From: Malachius bipustulatus | Taxonomy: Eukaryota > Arthropoda > Insecta > Coleoptera > Melyridae | NCBI GenBank assembly: GCA_910589415.1 | Contig: OU342633.1 | Location: 36,710,210 to 36,774,209, forward strand | Direction: 5' to 3' | DNA length: 64,000 nucleotides | Shown here: piece by piece, positions 1 to 10,872 of the stretch | How the letters are laid out: every line of letters starts with the position of its first letter | Position numbering within the stretch: the stretch's first letter is position 1 | Position numbers and translations under genes: made by a program | Notes under the pieces: model-generated | What the model was told of the DNA's origin: nothing | Databases searched by the model: none | Seen by the model: the letters and a program-made list of their open reading frames with translations, nothing else

Positions 1-1134
1 CGCGAAAAACGGTGCTTTCGCCCTATGTCGCAACCCAGGGGGGGTTGCCCTATTTCGTAGGGTTAAAAGGGGGGTAAGAACATAAGATTTATAAAAACAA
101 ATATATATCTAATTTATTGAGCAAAAAAAATAAAAAAAAACAGTTAAGATAATTTTGAAAGGAAATGAATAATAATAATTGATAGACATACGTTAACAAC
201 TAGGGGGGTACTAAAATGTTTACAATGGACTACGGTCCCTACTATCAAAGCCGAGTCCTTTACAGCCGCCACTAGTTTCCAGGGGAGCCCTCTGGTACTA
301 TTAGAGATTAGAGATAAAATAAACCCTGAAGGGGAGCTACCTTGAGGAGGCCTTGAGTGTACCTCGGCTACCCTGAAAGTCTCTAGCGATTGCTGAGGAC
401 TTTTTGTATATTATATGGTTTGACCTTAGTGTGGCCAAGAAAGGACGCTCATTAAATACATACACTAAATTCATGAAAATAGAATGTACTTACATACGCA
501 TCATCCTAATGCTTATTGGTACCATTTGTAAAAACTGCGAACAGCTTTTGTCCCGGAGAGTCAGCTCCTTAACCAGCACTTTCACAATAACGGCACTACT
601 TTACTTATGACTTTACGGAGTACCCGCTGTCTCCAAGAGTTGGAGTCACACTCCCGCAGAGTAGGAGCCCCTCTGTCCAGAGTAGGAGCCCCTCTGTCCA
701 GAGTAGAAGCCCCTCTGTCCCCCAATCTGGGTCGCACTCTCCTTTTTATTACCTCTGCTGATTAGGTCAGCAAAGTCGATAAACTCTTTTCAATTTACAC
801 ATCATGCTAGCGAGTTTGTATTTCCCAATAAGTTTTGAAATGATTATTCAAATAATAGTTGTGCTGACTTGAATTATTGCTTGCTAGCAATGATGTTTAA
901 TAGTTAAGAAATCTTATTACTTCAGTGCTCTGGTTTTTGTGCCTACTTGACAATATAGCTAAAAGACTCGAACAAAGGTGTCATAAGTGAAATTACAAAT
1001 TTTTTTGGTCGAATAAGAGAAAGTCTTATTAGACTTATTTAGGAGCGACTAGGAAAGAAACTTATTACACTGTAATTTCCATTACATCGCGACGTTGTCA
1101 AATTGTTCGATTCTTCTAAGCGGGTTATTAAAGT
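1..1134. other. No gene recognised
   Basis: No exon or known protein family was seen. The segment holds the short tandem repeat at 657-719. At about 305-320 there is a TTAGAGATTAGAG phrase that also occurs at about 36002, next to the LINE remnant, so part of 200-400 may be old LINE 5' sequence (weak inference). Confidence 0.5.
657..719. repeat. 21-bp tandem repeat, three copies
   Basis: Three consecutive 21-bp units start at 657, 678 and 699. Each reads CAGAG-TAGGAGCCCCTCTGTC; the third has one A for G change. No function is implied. Confidence 0.9.
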
Positions 1135-1953
1135 AAAGTCTGTACACTGAGAGTTGTCTGTTGTGAGAACTAAGGATACATCATCTCGTTATGTTTCTTG
1201 CTCCTTCTATTGCATTGCATAGTCAATCGAGTTAAAATGGGACGTATTGTCAGAAATACGTTTGAATCGTCAGCAATTCTAAAAAGATGAGCGAGAGTGA
1301 GACGGAAGTATCGACTCGCGTCTTGATACGCTTAGATTGATACGATATTACGATAAGATTGTCGTAGTTACTATCAGTAGTGTCAGTGTCAGCGGTAAAT
1401 ATACTTAATATACTTAAAAATAGGTTTGTCTTGTGATTTGAAACGTTTTTAATACGAAATTAGCAGAATTACCTGTGTCCTGTGATAAACTATGAGTAAC
1501 TTATTATAATTGCTCGAATGCCTAAAAATCTACTTCCTTGCTTTGCCTGGGAAACGATTGAACTCCCTAGTACGTGGTCTGTGGTAACATTGCTGAAATA
1601 TTTTACTTGCAAATAAGAAAACGGAGGTGTTATTCTTTCTTTTAAACGGCAACCAGCAGGTAGGTAGGTCACATGATATTTCTATCATGATGATAACAAT
1701 AATTATTATGATTCTTATTTACTTGCTGTATAATATTTGTTATCAAAAAGTTGCAAGGCTCTACTTCGTCAATAACTTGTCGAAATAATATATTTATAGG
1801 ATATTCATTATTCCTCAACACACGCCACTGACACGAACTGCGATACCACATCTGGTTCGACTTAGAAATAAGTGTACGATTCAAATCGAATTAAATGAAA
1901 TTGTTTAGTCAGAATCAGTGTGGCATGACAACGGACAACTCTCAGTGTACAGA
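1135..1953 (-). mobile_element. TIR DNA element, copy 1 of an inverted pair
   Basis: The ends are inverted copies of each other: ACTGAGAGTTGTCTGTTGT near 1146 and its complement near 1928-1946. The whole body matches 62155-62895 on the opposite strand, including the stretches around 1180-1330, 1545-1670 and 1830-1930. No transposase reading frame was seen, so it is a non-autonomous element. The superfamily is not assigned, because I could not fix the target-site duplication. Confidence 0.8.
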
Positions 1954-2885
1954 GAGTACCTAATGTATGTATAGTAGGATTAACTTTAAAAAGTCAGATG
2001 TGACGTCGCACTAACCGTCCGAATTAATATTTTTAATTTCACCAGAAAATGTCAAACAGTTAATTGTCAAGTTGTGAACGAGCGTAAATTATTGAAGGAA
2101 TCATTCAAACAATAAATGAATGACGCTTACGTCAGTTTGAGAGCCACTGACAACTACAGAAAATTTAATCACGTAATGACACTCTATCCTCTGTGTTGTG
2201 CATTTAATTCTCATTCAAAACCAATGTTGACGTAAACTTATTTATGCGGGATGGAGTGTTTAGACAAACTGGACGGTTACTATAAAAAACCACGTATATG
2301 AAACAAAATAAATCGAACTATCAAAAGGATGTGTATTCTTAATCGATACGTATGACTTTTTAGACTTTATTGGACTATATAATAGATCCGGGCTGTAGGC
2401 CGGATTGTTTCAAATAAGTGAAAACGATAGGTAGTTGATTATTGTTTCTTTTTCTTTTATTTTTGGTCCATATAATATTACAACGTTGCCATTATCCTTA
2501 TAATAATAATATAAGAGACTTTTTGATCATATTATATCTGCGACTTTTTCACATTGTCGTTTTTAATAGCGACTTTTTTTATACAACGGTTCACGGTGAT
2601 GTTCAGAGGCGCACATACGGAAAACATTTTCGCGTTTAGGCCGCGGCTTAACCAACTTTTTTAGTTATCATACTGCCCGCGTTGTCAAATTGTTGCATTT
2701 TCAGAGCGACAAGGAATTTGCCATCCAATCAATCTGCGATAAATTATTGTCAGTGTTGCAGCCTGATGTTCTTCGTATCCTGCGATGTTTAGCGACTTTG
2801 TTGCAAATTTAAGCGTCTACAGCACTAGTTCTTAATTATTTAATTTTTTTTAACCGATAAAGATATTTTAAATAACACTTTACAG
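1954..2885. other. Upstream region of the cGAS-like gene, first exon not found
   Basis: The start codon and first exon(s) of the Mab-21/cGAS-like gene should lie here or further left, but no convincing ATG exon with a donor site was found. CAACGTTGCC at 2481-2490 is one occurrence of a word that recurs across the window. Confidence 0.4.
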
Positions 2886-4381
2886 GTTTTTGGACGAAAT
2901 TGTAGACAACAGGAATTTCTTATCGACAGAAAAGTTTCTCATATCTATGAAAACATTCATAAGGCGAATCTTCATAAATTGGGATTTTAAGATCAATATA
3001 AAAGGATCCTGTTATGAGGTGATTATTTTTCTCATTTTTTACTGTAGGCAGAAAACTTCATAACCATCATACGCACGTTAAGGACTACACCAATCTCACA
3101 CAATAATTGCCGTTCATCGATTGGTAAAACGCTTTACCGTTATTCATACACTATAGTGATGTTTCAGATAGAAGAACAAGCGTCTAATGGGCCAGTCTAT
3201 ACTTTTCTCTGCAAGAAAGGGAAAAATTTTGAAGTTTCAGTGGATTTGGCGCCTTGTTTTGAATTACCTGGGAGATTCTACCCGGAAGAGAAATTCATTC
3301 AAAACCCATATCCGAAAGTAAGAGCTGTCCGTATTTTGACAGAAGCCTACTGAATCGGGCATTTCTAGTAAAATTTTGAGAGTAAAATTTCTTAATTTTT
3401 CAGGAAGACTTTCTTGTTGTTCCCAAATCCCCCATGAAAACTCAAAAGTTCAAGCATCGCAACTGGAGACTTTCTCTTCCAACCCACGAAGCAAACCTTA
3501 TGCAAGATCTCAAACTGTTCAAACCGACTTTAAAATTATTTAAGGTGAGTATTTAGGAGGATATATCTGCTTTGATCTGCTGAAGAGACGTTACCCAAAA
3601 TTTTGAATTCCACTAAATTAGACGGCACCAAAGTAGGCAGAATGTCTTATGAATACAGGAATCAAGTAAATGTCAGCTGTCAATTTGTTGACAACTGTTT
3701 TTGTGGTCAATGTTTAAATCAAATTTTAAAGAAATTAACTGGGTTATGTATTTCATAATTATTATTGTTTATTCTACAAATATGTGACGTCAGCATTTTT
3801 GTTCTCTAAATTAATCTCACTTGGTTTTATTTCTTGCAGCTGTTTTGTCATTCCCGAATGCATGATAAAATGAAGAGTTACTTCATAAAATGCATGTTTT
3901 TCAATTCATTCGGGGAGAAATCCAAGGACGAAATTTTGGACATGTGGTCCGGCACCGGCAGACTTGGCGATCTGTTTGTCGAGGTTAAGTTTTACCAGAA
4001 TCAATTTTTATTTACTTTATCATTACTCTCACGTTCATTTTAGATGCTGAATGACTACATAATATGCTTAATAAAAGGTGAGATCCGGTATTACTGGAAT
4101 CCCGGGTTAAATCTCATTGAAGATTTCCACCAAGACGTCCGTAACACCTACAGAATAGATACTGATGCAAAGTTTCTCCAAGCTGTATTGTCTTGTCCGA
4201 AAAAACTCCAGCATGCTCTGTCTGTCGACAAGGTAAATTATTATTGATTGTATTTTTTTTTAATTATTAAAATTTATATAATTGATGTGATTATTATTAT
4301 GCAATAAAATATATGGCAATTGAATTATTACTTTGTATTGCTTATTTTCCTGAATTTAAATTTTAGTTCCACAATTATTAA
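2886..4381 (+). CDS. Mab-21 / cGAS-like receptor, 5'-incomplete and probably active-site-deleted
   Basis: The exons read 2886-3018, 3168-3318, 3404-3544, 3840-3983, 4044-4232 and a short terminal exon 4367-4381 ending in TAA. An AATAAA follows at 4454. Exon 1 ends with the nucleotidyltransferase Gly-Ser motif (KGSCYE). Exon 2 holds GPVYTF and then VSVDLAPCFEL, the third catalytic Asp strand. Later exons carry the Mab-21 C-terminal landmarks NWRLSLP, LKSYFIKC-like MKSYFIK, MLNDYIICLIKG and YYWNPGLNLIE. In the family this enzyme senses foreign nucleic acid and makes a cyclic dinucleotide. About 80-90 residues with the E/D-x-D metal ligands should lie between exons 1 and 2, but only 149 bp separate them. 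The donor after exon 1 (GTGATT) is weak, although exon 1 to exon 2 joins in frame. It is therefore a pseudo-enzyme or a pseudogene. The first exon is not seen. The family call is firm; activity is doubtful. Confidence 0.85.
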
Positions 4382-4459
4382 AACTTAAGAAACAATGCAG
4401 CCCTCGTTTGTTTTGTTTAATGAAAAAAATATATTTTTTTTTCAAAGAAGCCAAATAAA

Positions 4460-5586
4460 ACGATGCGAAAATCCAAGAGATTTTTTTTGTCATTTAATGA
4501 AGGCCTGTGTTCACGATGATAGGTCGATGAGAATTTCAGCGTGAGAGTTGCTCTCATGACAGTAACTCTCAACAACTTACCTCGTGTAAACTGGTTGAGA
4601 GTCACTCTCACGCTGTCGCAATAGAACCAAATACCATAAAATAGAACTATCACACTATCACGTTCAACGAGATAGTTGGGAGCGGTTATCGTGAGAGAGG
4701 AAGCAGCTGTCACCGTGAAAACGCACTCTGATAGTAACTCTCTCACTGTCCAGTATTGGTTTACAGAATAATAAAGTCATCAGAACGTGCATCAATAGGA
4801 GAGGCGATTTTAATATTTTAAAATTCCTGGAAGAAAATTAACGTTTTCCTTGCCCGGATTATAAAAACCGCATACAGCTAAATGCAACTAAAGAAGAGCC
4901 GCTTGCGCATCGACAAAAAGTTTGAAACACATTTTGTTATTATAATTACCACGAAATAGTATTTTTACTATCATGATAATGCCATAAAATCCAATTAATC
5001 GCGTAAACACTGAAAAATCGACTCTCCACTAGTCTCACTCTCACGACAGTAACTACTATCGCAATAGTTCTATCACGATTTTACTATCACAAGAAAACGC
5101 ATCTTTAGGGCAAGAAAATGTTCTGATAGAGAAGAAAATTTAAATTAAAATTTGTCAACGGTATTTAAAACCACGTGACTTACTTTTTTCACCAAATTAC
5201 AACGTTGCCAGACTCGACAAAATTTAAAAAATTCAGAGAAAGCTCATAGAAAATAATGATACGACGAATGATTTGCCGACAATTTTTAAGAATCCCATCA
5301 CATGCGAAATTGTTAAATTTAGATATTAGATGCAACATTCCAGGTAATTAGAAAAAATACAGATAAAAAACAAGAAAATAGTTAATGCATGTGGTGCGTG
5401 TTAAAAACCGACTTATTCGACAACTATCGCGTCACCACTACAAGACTCTGAAATGATCAGAAACTTTCAGGAATTCACATAAATCATAATTACAAAAGAC
5501 ATATAGCACGATTTGTCAACATAGTTTCCTTACTTTCGACGTTGCCAAATTCAGAAAGTGGCCAGCAACTCCATGAAATCTTAAAA
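4460..5586. other. Intergenic, GAGAGT-rich repeats
   Basis: Blocks rich in GTGAGAGT, CTCTCAC and ACTATCAC recur at about 4535-4745 and 5025-5100, suggesting an old repeat. No coding signal was seen. AACGTTGCCA occurs at 5201-5210. Confidence 0.4.
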
Positions 5587-5827
5587 TATACACTGCCGGA
5601 CAAAAAAATCCGGACAGTAAAAAAAACTTCGATTTTTCAAGAAAAATTCATGATAACGAAATTTGAGTTTAAGCTTGAAATGTAGGTACAATTATCAGTT
5701 GCGATTTTTTGTTAAATTCCATTGGTAGACTCGTTGAATGATTTGATTAAAAAAATTAAAAGAAAAAAATAACGACTTTAAATTCGAAAAGTTAAAGTGT
5801 CCAGATTTTTTTGTCCATCAGTGTATA
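5587..5827. mobile_element. Tc1/mariner-type MITE, about 240 bp
   Basis: The terminal inverted repeats begin TATACACTG at 5587 and end CAGTGTATA at 5827, followed inward by GGACAAAAAAATC on both arms (5598 onward, and its complement near 5802-5816). The interior is AT-rich and non-coding. TA flanks and CACTG ends are typical of Tc1/mariner. Confidence 0.85.
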
Positions 5828-6704
5828 ATCTTAACAAAATTGTCTTGAAATAAAAAAACAAAATAGATACCAAGAGAAAATAATCTTTGAATATGCCTTA
5901 ACAAAATCGGCGTTACGTCTGTTTTAAAAATAATAACAGATTGGATTGGCTATCGACCTCTATTTTCTAATGACCATACCTAGAATATCGAGTTTTGCCT
6001 ACGACTTTATAAATTTGTAGATCCCACTTAACAAGCAAACAGCGACCTAAAAACGTAACAAACACAACTGAGTTGATAGAAATTCTTCGAATCATTTTCC
6101 TGCCGTATATTATATTTATCAATGGAGAGTGGATATTATGAATAATAGCCGGTAAATGTAATAATTTTCAAGATATTAATCATAATAACCACTCCGGGTA
6201 TTATTAATAAATACCCAGTGGATATTTATATAATAACCAATTAATTAATCACTTTTACCGTAACATAAATATTAAAATATAATTATTAACGAATTCAAGG
6301 CTTTCAACATTCAAGGAATTCAAGAATTTTCAACATAGGGATAACCTCGACAAAAATAGCCTAAAGAAAATTGAAACAAGTAAAATCATAAGCAAATTTT
6401 TTTATACTTTTTTATAGCTTAGGATACCTTTCACGAAACATCAAAATTCAAAATGAAATAAAGCATCTGGCATCCCACTATATTACCTTTTTCTCCTTTT
6501 AAAATAACCACTCTTTAATATAAGTAAGAGAGTTTCACACGTGTATAGGATTTTGGCACCTAATTAAAACTCTCTACTTTGGTGTGTGTGCGTGAGAAAG
6601 ATAAGAAACGTGTCTTTTTAAAATTTAATTACTTTTATCTTGCCTAGATATATTATTGTCTCTCTCTTACCTTAAATACCTTACCTAAACGATATACAAT
6701 ATAC
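5828..6704. other. AT-rich intergenic DNA
   Basis: Nothing recognised apart from AT-rich low-complexity sequence. Confidence 0.5.
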
Positions 6705-7340
6705 AATTATTCTCAAATTGACATCTCAAAATTGACGCCCGTGCCTTGAGATTCGATATTATGGAGCTAAAAATAATTTAAAACAGAGAGTGAAAATTTT
6801 TTCGTTTGCGCTTCTTTAAAAAAGTTATTGATGAAAGCTTGATGAAGTTCCATTGATATTCCAATTAAACTGGTGGTTCCAACATGAGGTGCACCAAATT
6901 TCCCAAAGAGGTGGACCAATACCATGGGCTCACAGATCTTAATCCTCCGTATTACTTTTTGTGAGGCTTCTTGAAATAAAAAGTTTACCGTGATCCAGTT
7001 TTGAACGAAGAAGATGTAGTAGCTCATGTTCACGCTGCTGTGGCGTTAACAGACGACGATCTTCTACAAAGAGTTCGTGCTTCCATGATTGCTCCTGCGA
7101 ATCTTTGCCTTGAATTAGGAGGCGACCTATTTGAACACATTCTGTGAGAACAAATGAACATCCTTTTTTTATTCATCAGTAACTTCTAATAAAGTTTTGT
7201 TGAAATGTTAAATGTTTGCTGTTTTCAAAATAGCTTTTGAACGAAGCACAAACGGAAAATTTTTCATCTCTATTTTCAATTTTTATAGCTCTAATAATAG
7301 AATCTCAAGAGCAGGGGCGTCAATTTTGAGACACCTTGTA
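6705..7340 (+). mobile_element. Deleted Tc1/mariner-like element with transposase tail
   Basis: The inverted ends share CTCAAAATTGACGCCC (near 6726, complement near 7308). The + strand at about 6939-7147 encodes the last part of a mariner-type transposase: LNPPYYFL, then a GFLK region interrupted by two stop codons (TGA where Trp is usual, then TAA), then KVYRDPV and a C-terminal tail ending in TGA at 7147. The N-terminal domain and the first catalytic Asp residues are deleted. The right end, ACACCTTGTATA, resembles the TACAGGGTG ends of other elements here. Confidence 0.75.
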
Positions 7341-7995
7341 TAAATATCTTAATTCTTACTTTCCCGCACCTCCACCCCCTATACGCATTGAGAGTTTCGA
7401 ACTTTTATAAATAATAAATTACCTTTTCTTCGTAAGAAAATTCTGAGGAATTCAACGCTGATAAGTAAGGGCTTCTAATAAGTATACATAATATGTATGC
7501 GGGCGCAGAAGTTGTTGAGCGAAAAATGGGTCATATTCCCTGTATCTGCGCCACTGATGATTTTTTTCGCCGGTGTTTTTATTCGTTTTGTGTGTTCCAA
7601 ATTATAATAAATAACCTCTTGGTATAAAATTAAAATATTGAGAAATGCCCAAGTTATGCGCCGAAAACGAAAAAAAACCGTATCTTTTTCTAAACTCGTC
7701 AGGACATAACTGGTTATACGTTTATTTTTATTTATTCATAAAAAATTTATTCTTCATCAATTGGTAATAAAGTCCTGCTACAAAAAAACTGTCTCACCCC
7801 TCGTATAATAGTGTGTAATGTTGGTAAAAATATGAAATTTCACGAAGTTATTCAAGTAAAGTAAGTACCTCTGTAATGAAAATTTATAACATTGAAATCG
7901 CCCACAATAAGAACTTCATAATCAGTGTCAACGACTTCGTTAATTAAAGATATCAGCAAATGCTTATAATTCCTAATCTGAAACTGCTACACTAA
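7341..7995. other. Intergenic, nothing recognised
   Basis: No exon, RNA gene or repeat with clear ends was seen. Confidence 0.5.
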
Positions 7996-8647
7996 TACAG
8001 GGTGTATTGTAACGTCCGCATAATATTAGCACCACGCGATTCTACATCAAAAACAGAATAAAAAAGTCCTCAACAGTTTTTTCTTGATGTACACAGATTT
8101 TAAGATATGGACTATTTAACGTTCTTAAATTTTGCAACACTGGCGCTGGTATAAAAATTAAGATAACTTATTAGACGTGAAGTCACCTCACTGGTATAGT
8201 GTGCCGTTGCTATGTAATCGAAAAAAGGTGCAACAAGACAAATGTCATGCTGCGACGTGTCAATGTTGCAATTTTTTTTAAGATTTTTTATTTTTTCAAT
8301 TTTTTATTCAACAATTAAAACGCGCAGTTGCAATATTGATTGGAAGTATTGGAACACAGGAAATCAAATAATTCCTAGTTTTGAAATGTTAATTAAAACC
8401 ATTTTTACCAAAAAAAAATCTAAAATTTTGGATAATTTGGCTATTTTACTTCTTACTTAAGAATTTTTTAATAATATTAAGCAATATTTTTGAGTAGGTA
8501 TTAAAAAACTTCAAATTTAAACTACAATGGTCGATAACTTCGTTATTTGAGGTCTAAGAGCTAAACGGTATTAAAACTTTATGTTCTGTTTTTGATGTAG
8601 AATCACGTGGTGCTAATATTATGCGGACGTTACAATACACCCTGTAT
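7996..8647. mobile_element. TACAGGGTG-type MITE, about 650 bp
   Basis: The left arm (7996-8062) starts TACAGGGTGTATTGTAACG and is repeated inverted at 8582-8647, ending CACCCTGTATA. The arms are about 65 bp and nearly perfect. The AT-rich interior has no meaningful frame. Confidence 0.9.
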
Positions 8648-8942
8648 AACGGGAGGTATTATAGGTGGGCGATACCGAATTGGGCGAAGGATTTTGTTAT
8701 TCACTAATCCCAGGGGTCAATTGGGCGACAAACGAGAAACTAGGGGATTAAAAGAGATAACTGGACAGACAAGAAATACATGTGCGGCCTTGCCCATATA
8801 TATATACCAGTGTTGCCAGATTTATTTAGTGGTGCTTTTAGTAGATCGGATAGGTATACCTAATCAATTTATTATTAATAATTGAAGTCGTGTAGGCAGT
8901 AGGTACGTACCTACCTATGGCTATGTTGCACTTTAGCGTCAT

Positions 8943-9019
8943 CGGTAAGTCAGGTCTTTGGTCAGGTGAAAAAAAAAATTTAAAAAAAACCTACCCTGAC
9001 CAAAGACCTGGCTTACCGG
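8943..9019. repeat. Inverted repeat, 24-bp arms
   Basis: The arms 8943-8966 and 8995-9019 are complementary around AGGTCTTTGGTCAGG, with an A-rich loop. It may be the collapsed core of a MITE. Confidence 0.85.
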
Positions 9020-9101
9020 TGAGTTTTAGTGCGGAAAAAAAAATAAATACCACTATAATTAATAATTATGTGTATCGCCATAGGTATTCATTATAATATG
9101 T

Positions 9102-9632
9102 ATATTACTTTTCATTCTCCCCTTTACGAAAGTGTAACTTTCTGTCTTGATAAGACGACCGAAAGCGAAAGTAAAACATCCTAGGTGATAGGTTGCTAGG
9201 TGGTTGCTAGCTATGAAAAACTTTCGTGGCCTGGACAAAAAAGTAGAAATGTCAGTTTGATTAACGTTTATTCAGATGGAAAATTAAATGTTAAACTACA
9301 ATAAAAAATTCCAGTAAATCTTTCTGGAACATACAAATAATTATTATTGTATGTTCCAGAAAGATTTACTGGAATTTGCAGCTTCTTGAATGAAATTCAT
9401 TTTGAACTAAACTACGATCAAAGATTCTAAAATTATACCGGTACAGAGTTTTAAACTTGACAGTGTCATAAATTAATAATTTAAAACTATCGTTACTACG
9501 GTAATGTTAAAAACATGGCACCTTATAATAATTCCATTGTTATCACTGAATCGTATTATTTTACTCATTTCTTCTTAATCCGTGGTTCAATATGGCAAGG
9601 GGAGAATGAAAAGTTTAATACATTACACGCTA
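9102..9632. mobile_element. Possible MITE with TTTTCATTCTCCCC ends
   Basis: ACTTTTCATTCTCCCC at about 9108-9123 returns inverted at about 9597-9613. The match is short (about 20 bp). A perfect hairpin sits in the middle at 9307-9376. Confidence 0.5.
9307..9376. repeat. Perfect 29-bp hairpin with 12-nt loop
   Basis: The arms 9307-9335 and 9348-9376 are perfectly complementary by eye and the loop is AT-only. A transcript of either strand would fold into a short pre-miRNA-sized stem, but the perfection also fits a recent MITE core. Confidence 0.9.
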
Positions 9633-9748
9633 CGAAAGCTCTTTCAGGTGCTCGGAGTTTTTAAATAGCCTCGGCTACGCTACGCTTCGCCTCGGCTATT
9701 CAAAAGACCTCGCACCTAAAAGTGAACTTTCGTAGCTTGTAATGTAAA
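9631..9748. repeat. Foldback around a GC-rich core
   Basis: CATTACACGCTACGAAAG near 9633 pairs with CTTTCGTAGCTTGTAATG near 9727-9744. Inside is a GC-rich stretch with repeated CCTCGGCTA and CGCTACG words. Confidence 0.8.
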
Positions 9749-10090
9749 TAACTATTTCTATTGATGTTTCATGTTTCTGCTGTAGGTATAGTATAAAATA
9801 ATAATTGTAAATGCACTAAGGGAATGATGATGTATTTGATAGAACTTTAAAAATAATGCATCAAGTATTAAAATTAAAATTATTTATTTATTTTTTTAAA
9901 TTTTATTTAATGTAGAAAATCGGAAATTCTGTAAAATCTGGCAACGTAGCCGTACAAGAGCATGCAAATAATTCAAGGGTATTTAGAAATTCCTTCGCAC
10001 AATTGAACTCCCGGATTATAAGGACCCTCGTCGTGACGAAGGGTCACTCAGGTAATTTCGCCCAATTGAGAAACGCCGTTATAGGTACCT

Positions 10091-10872
10091 ATACAGGGTG
10101 TTATGTAATTGAATGTCAATAATTAAGGGGGTGATTTTTGGGCCCATTTTAAGAAGAAAACTTCATAAGAACGTATGTCCTAAAAGTCTTAACTTTTGAG
10201 ATACAGGGTGGTAAAGTTTCATAAAAATAAATCAATTTTTCGTAATATCTGTAATACCGCTCTGGATATTTTAATGAAATTTCGTATACAGGTATTACGC
10301 ATCAAGGGGCATTTTTTCATGTACCACGTTTCATTTTATTTCTACTAGTGACGATGGTGCACAATCCTGCAGAATTTTACCTGCATATTTTGGCAGACAT
10401 TGATGGTACGCCACTGATTTCTGTTCAAATAGAAATCATTTTTGGAATCCCCATTCATTTCCAAACAAATTTGATTACCTATTTTTTTTTCAGTCCGATG
10501 CACGGTTTTCGCCTAAAAAAATAAAATCTGTTTCTCTACATGGTCACAAGATTATCGTTAAAATGACAATAAAAAAATATAAAAATATGCAGGTAAAATT
10601 CTGCACGATCGTCACTAGTGGAAATAAAACGAAATGTGGTATATGAAAAAATGACTCTTGATGAGTAATTCCTGTATACGAAATTTCATTAAAATATACA
10701 GAGCGGTATTACAGATATTACGAAAAAATTCTTAATTTTTTAAAACCTTACCACCCTGTATCTCAAAAGTTAAGACTTTTAGGACATACGCTCTTATGAA
10801 GTTTTCTTCTTAAAATGGACCCAAAAATCATCCCCTTAAATATTGACATTCAATTACAAAACACCCTGTATA
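10091..10872. mobile_element. TACAGGGTG-type MITE, about 780 bp, with nested arms
   Basis: The left arm starts ATACAGGGTGTTATGTAATTG and the right arm ends CACCCTGTATA. About 150 bp on each side is complementary. An inner TACAGGGTGGTAAAG (10202) also has its complement at 10748-10762, so a second set of TACAGGGTG ends lies within the arms. Confidence 0.9.

Noticed and set aside
6767..7033. 88-residue minus-strand frame
   Set aside because: The + strand of the same DNA encodes a recognisable mariner transposase tail, so this is its shadow.
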